Assembly: GCF_000411295.1 (NCBI RefSeq)
Contig: NZ_KE150424.1
Span: forward strand, 1 to 64,000
DNA length: 64,000 nucleotides
Reading direction: 5' to 3'
Source of the DNA: Paenisporosarcina sp. HGH0030
GTDB lineage: Bacteria; Bacillota; Bacilli; Bacillales_A; Planococcaceae
A program made the position numbers and the translations under genes. Positions 61,541 through 64,000 of this stretch are shown piece after piece; position 1 is the first letter of the stretch; every line of letters begins with the position of its first letter. The notes below the pieces were generated by a model that was not told the origin of the DNA, did no database searches, and saw only the letters and a list, made by a program, of their open reading frames with translations.

Positions 61541-62587
61541 TTAAACGGGTACGTTTGCTTCTTTCTTAAAGACAGTTATTTTTCCGTTATCCGTAGAAAG
61601 TTGAACCGTATTCGTGCCACTTCCGAAAGTCGTGCGGGAATTCTTCTCCCCAAACACATCAATTTTTCCATGGTCAACCCTTGCACGAATCGAAACGTCT
61701 GTCGGATTATTTTCAGTCGCAACCGAAATGCTGCCATTGTCCGTTTCCAAATCAATCATGCGGTCAAGGCTCGTTGTTAAAAGTGAAATCCGTCCGTTAT
61801 CCGTTCTTCCGGTAATATTTCCATTCACATATTCCATGATGATGCGTCCGTTATCTGTTTCTGTGTGAACCTGTTCGGCATCGACATTCCGCATTTCAAT
61901 TCTGCCATTGTCCGTCTCGGTAGTTAGTTTGTCGACTTGAACGTTATCGATTGCTATACGGCCATTATCTGTTTCAACGTCCAGAACCATTGCTGCAATT
62001 TCTTTTATTTCAATGCTTCCGTTGTCAGAAGTTACTTTCACTGTTTTTCCAAGAACTTTTATCGCTACAATGCCTCCATTATCTGTCTTCATGGAAATAG
62101 CTGTATATAGTTTTTGGGGGAGAGCCACATTGACCTTTACGCCTTTGAAGATCTGAAGAAATCCAAAGAATGCAAATTTAGGGGCTTTTAGGTCAATCGA
62201 TAGTGTGTCTCCAATAACGTCTGCTGTTAATGCTAATTTTTCATGCGCGTTTACTAGCTCAATGATGGTGACATCTGAATCAGATGGATATACATGTAAA
62301 GAGCCAATTTTGATGTTCATGGCAACTTTTGTGAAGTTATCATTCGTTATATGAATCTTTTTCGTGTCTGTATTTGAATCAATTTTCTCGGGTACATAAT
62401 TGGCAAGAAGCTCTTCAGCAATTTCTTTTGGAGAGCCAAGGGACGCGGCAATTTCGCTATCTGATTTACCATCAACACGTCCATCCGTAAAATACTCTTT
62501 AATATCCTGGAAAATATCGTTTCTTTCATCGGAAGGAAGTTTAGTCAAAGCCATTTCAAGTTCATTTAGAAATTGTTGTTCCGTCAT
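61541..62587 (-). CDS. DUF1700 (HAAS) plus DUF4097 adhesin-like protein
   Basis: A 348-residue protein. Residues 1-62 are a helical HAAS/DUF1700 domain (FLNELEMALTKLPSDERNDI). The rest is DUF4097, with nine TDNG(R/S/K/G)I repeats at about 19-residue spacing from near 168 to 341, as in a right-handed beta-helix. Such proteins occur downstream of PadR regulators in Bacillales. No signal peptide or membrane helix. It overlaps the PadR gene by 26 bases. Confidence 0.9.
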   Translation of the reverse strand: MTEQQFLNELEMALTKLPSDERNDIFQDIKEYFTDGRVDGKSDSEIAASLGSPKEIAEELLANYVPEKIDSNTDTKKIHITNDNFTKVAMNIKIGSLHVYPSDSDVTIIELVNAHEKLALTADVIGDTLSIDLKAPKFAFFGFLQIFKGVKVNVALPQKLYTAISMKTDNGGIVAIKVLGKTVKVTSDNGSIEIKEIAAMVLDVETDNGRIAIDNVQVDKLTTETDNGRIEMRNVDAEQVHTETDNGRIIMEYVNGNITGRTDNGRISLLTTSLDRMIDLETDNGSISVATENNPTDVSIRARVDHGKIDVFGEKNSRTTFGSGTNTVQLSTDNGKITVFKKEANVPV

Positions 62588-62900
62588 CTTTTACACTCTC
62601 CTCAATCAAAGTATTCACGCCGTTTGTGAAGCTTTTCCATTCATTTAACTGTTCCTGTAAATACGTTCTGCCTAAATCGGTCAGTTTGTAATATTTACGG
62701 GAAGGACCTTCTGTAGACTCTTGTAAATAAGTAGTGAAATAACCTTCCTTGGTCAGACGTCGCAATAACGGATATACAGATCCCTCGGAAATTAAGATTT
62801 GGTCCGAGATTTTTTGTACAAGTTCATATCCATATCGATCTTTTTGATCCAATAACACAAGGACGCAAAGATTAAGTACGCCTTTCTTGAATTGAATATT
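62562..62900 (-). CDS. PadR family transcriptional regulator
   Basis: A 112-residue winged-helix regulator with FKKGVLNLCVLVLLDQKDRYGYE, SEGSVYPLLRRLTKEGYFTT and GPSRKYYKLTDLGR. GTG 62900 follows GGAGAGGG. It is autoregulated in related operons, and repeated ATGCAGTA sites lie over its promoter. First gene of the operon with DUF4097. Confidence 0.92.
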   Translation of the reverse strand, partial: NIQFKKGVLNLCVLVLLDQKDRYGYELVQKISDQILISEGSVYPLLRRLTKEGYFTTYLQESTEGPSRKYYKLTDLGRTYLQEQLNEWKSFTNGVNTLIEESVKDDGTTISK

Positions 62901-62930
62901 CACCTTAAACCCTCTCCTTCCACTACTAGA

Positions 62931-62988
62931 CAATATGCAGTACTGTTAAGAACAATATATCATGCAGTATTATTCTATGCAAGGTACT
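62931..62988 (-). promoter_or_regulatory. promoter and repeats of the PadR operon
   Basis: On the minus strand TTGCAT (complement of 62977-62982) and TATATT (62954-62959) are spaced by 17 bases. Plus-strand copies CAATATGCAGTACT (62931) and ATCATGCAGTATT (62959) flank the -10, with a third partial copy near 62976. They are probable PadR sites. Confidence 0.65.
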
Positions 62989-63171
62989 GAAAAATAATTT
63001 TTTTTTTTGAAAGGGACTGCTGTGATCTTTGAGATTTTTTAAAAGTTCTTGCTTATGAAGAGTACAGACATGACAATGTACGTATATTCTTTACCTGTAC
63101 CTAAAGTGTTTACGAGTACTTTTTATAGATGGTTGTGCGAATGATAGGTAATGGAAGAAGGGGTTTTCTTT

Positions 63172-64000
63172 ATGCATGTATACGTTCTGACGAAGGACTC
63201 ACTAGAAGCACAAGGAATAAAATGGATGATTTCTTCGCAGTTGCGAGATGTTTTTGTGGAGTTGGGGGACTCAGTCACAACTCTACAAAAAGATATGGTT
63301 TCCAGGGAATTTGATTTTTATATTATTGATATGGACTTATGGTCTGCCTCGGAAGAAAGTATCCTGCCTTCAGGAGCGAGGTGGCTAGGGGTATCCTCAG
63401 ATCGAACGTTTCAAACTGCATACCGTGCACTTAAACATAAAGCGGAAGATTTATTGTTCCGTCCTTTCCAGCCCGAACATCTGATTAAGCATATCCAGCA
63501 AACGCGTTTTCGTGTGCGCAACGAAAAGAAAGGGATTCCTCAACTGGATGCATATCAAGAATCGAATTTTACATATGAAGATTTATTGTTGGCGAAAACG
63601 TACCCAAGGACTTCTGTACTCTTAAGTGCAATTGTTCCTGCGAGTCGGGAAGAGGGAACGCAATTGGTGAAATCGCTGGAAGAGTTCGCATTCCCCTCGC
63701 ATTTTGAACTATTTCCGTTTACCGATTTTATTGTTGTTGTACACCGACTTCCTGAACTTGAAAGCATGCAGGAAGCCTATCTGGCGTTTTATGCGTCTTG
63801 GAAACGCCAATCCAATACACTATTGTCTATCTACTTATACGAATCACCTGGCGACCAAGATATTCGTTCACTTTATCAAAAAATGCGTCGCTTCCAAGAA
63901 CGTGTTTTTTATGATGGCTATGATATTTTATCCGTTGAAGCTGAAGACTTATCGTGGTGTGAAATGGATCCGTTTTTGTCTCCCATAGAGCAACGCATGT
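63172..64000 (+). CDS. regulator with degenerate receiver-like N-terminus (partial, 3' end cut)
   Basis: An open frame from ATG 63172, nine bases after GAAGAAGGGG, runs to the window end (276 codons). Its first 110 residues (VYVLTKDSLEAQG, DFYIIDMDLW, VSSDRTFQTAYRALKHKAEDLLFRPF) look like a response-regulator receiver without the normal acidic pocket; the rest is a longer alpha/beta region. The AraC-type DNA-binding end typical of such proteins would lie beyond 64000, so the class is a guess. Confidence 0.65.
   Translation, partial: MHVYVLTKDSLEAQGIKWMISSQLRDVFVELGDSVTTLQKDMVSREFDFYIIDMDLWSASEESILPSGARWLGVSSDRTFQTAYRALKHKAEDLLFRPFQPEHLIKHIQQTRFRVRNEKKGIPQLDAYQESNFTYEDLLLAKTYPRTSVLLSAIVPASREEGTQLVKSLEEFAFPSHFELFPFTDFIVVVHRLPELESMQEAYLAFYASWKRQSNTLLSIYLYESPGDQDIRSLYQKMRRFQERVFYDGYDILSVEAEDLSWCEMDPFLSPIEQRM

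Overview
The window reads as a chromosome segment of a low-GC Gram-positive rod of the order Bacillales, most likely Planococcaceae (Sporosarcina / Paenisporosarcina / Planococcus relatives). Reasons: Bacillus-type 23S and 5S rRNA, methionine salvage genes of the B. subtilis mtn type, a ykoFEDC thiamine-precursor transporter, yxlEFG- and ykkCD-like clusters, YjcZ-type sporulation peptides, strong AGGAGG ribosome binding sites with frequent GTG/TTG starts, and U-tailed hairpin terminators after most units. The family assignment is an inference from gene content only.

Layout. 1-2038: 3' end of an rRNA operon (23S, 5S, terminator). 2.2-8.6 kb: sulfur block: mtnE and divergent mtnU (methionine salvage transamination and omega-amidase), then a SAM-I riboswitch operon metN-metI-metQ plus a GldA-like dehydrogenase. 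8.8-12.2 kb: YihY-type membrane protein, an HssRS-like heme-sensing two-component system, and a small heme-copper-oxidase-like membrane protein preceded by an HssR-like direct repeat. 12.3-15.1 kb: YtkA/FixH-type lipoprotein, acetyltransferase, sugar kinase. 15.1-18.7 kb: ykoFEDC transporter under a TPP riboswitch, read leftward. 18.8-22.3 kb: YtrA-type GntR regulator, DUF1648 protein and a YxlEFG-like ABC exporter. 22.3-33.8 kb: mixed metabolism and housekeeping genes (HIT, HEPN-like/CBS, two VOC proteins, NmrA-like reductase, phosphoesterase, TSUP permease, sugar dehydrogenase lipoprotein, VanW, CorA) with several tiny genes. 33.9-34.7 kb: guanidine-I riboswitch and a paired SMR guanidinium exporter. 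34.8-38.1 kb: second SAM-I riboswitch with mtnW-mtnX-mtnB-mtnD; with mtnE/mtnU this gives most of methionine salvage (mtnK and mtnA are not in the window).

38.3-44.6 kb: YjcZ peptides, pRiA4b ORF-3-like protein, two VTT-domain membrane proteins, a hydrolase, a decayed copper-storage protein, a BNR-type lipoprotein, and an SOS-controlled YolD pair. 45.1-49.2 kb: an AT-rich restriction-modification island: a Sau3AI-like C5-cytosine methyltransferase and MutH-fold endonuclease (predicted target GATC) followed at 11 bases by a protein with an EVE/PUA-like N-terminus and a NucS/DUF91-like PD-(D/E)XK nuclease domain. This third gene is the strongest candidate for an undescribed function. 49.4-64 kb: peptidase E, secreted and membrane proteins, a penicillin-binding-type serine hydrolase, a MarR-MmpL efflux pair with a striking inverted-repeat operator over its start, a structured non-coding element at 58.65-58.93 kb, DinB and L,D-transpeptidase genes, a PadR/DUF4097 pair, and the beginning of a regulator cut by the window end.

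No tRNA gene, CRISPR array, insertion sequence or prophage was seen.
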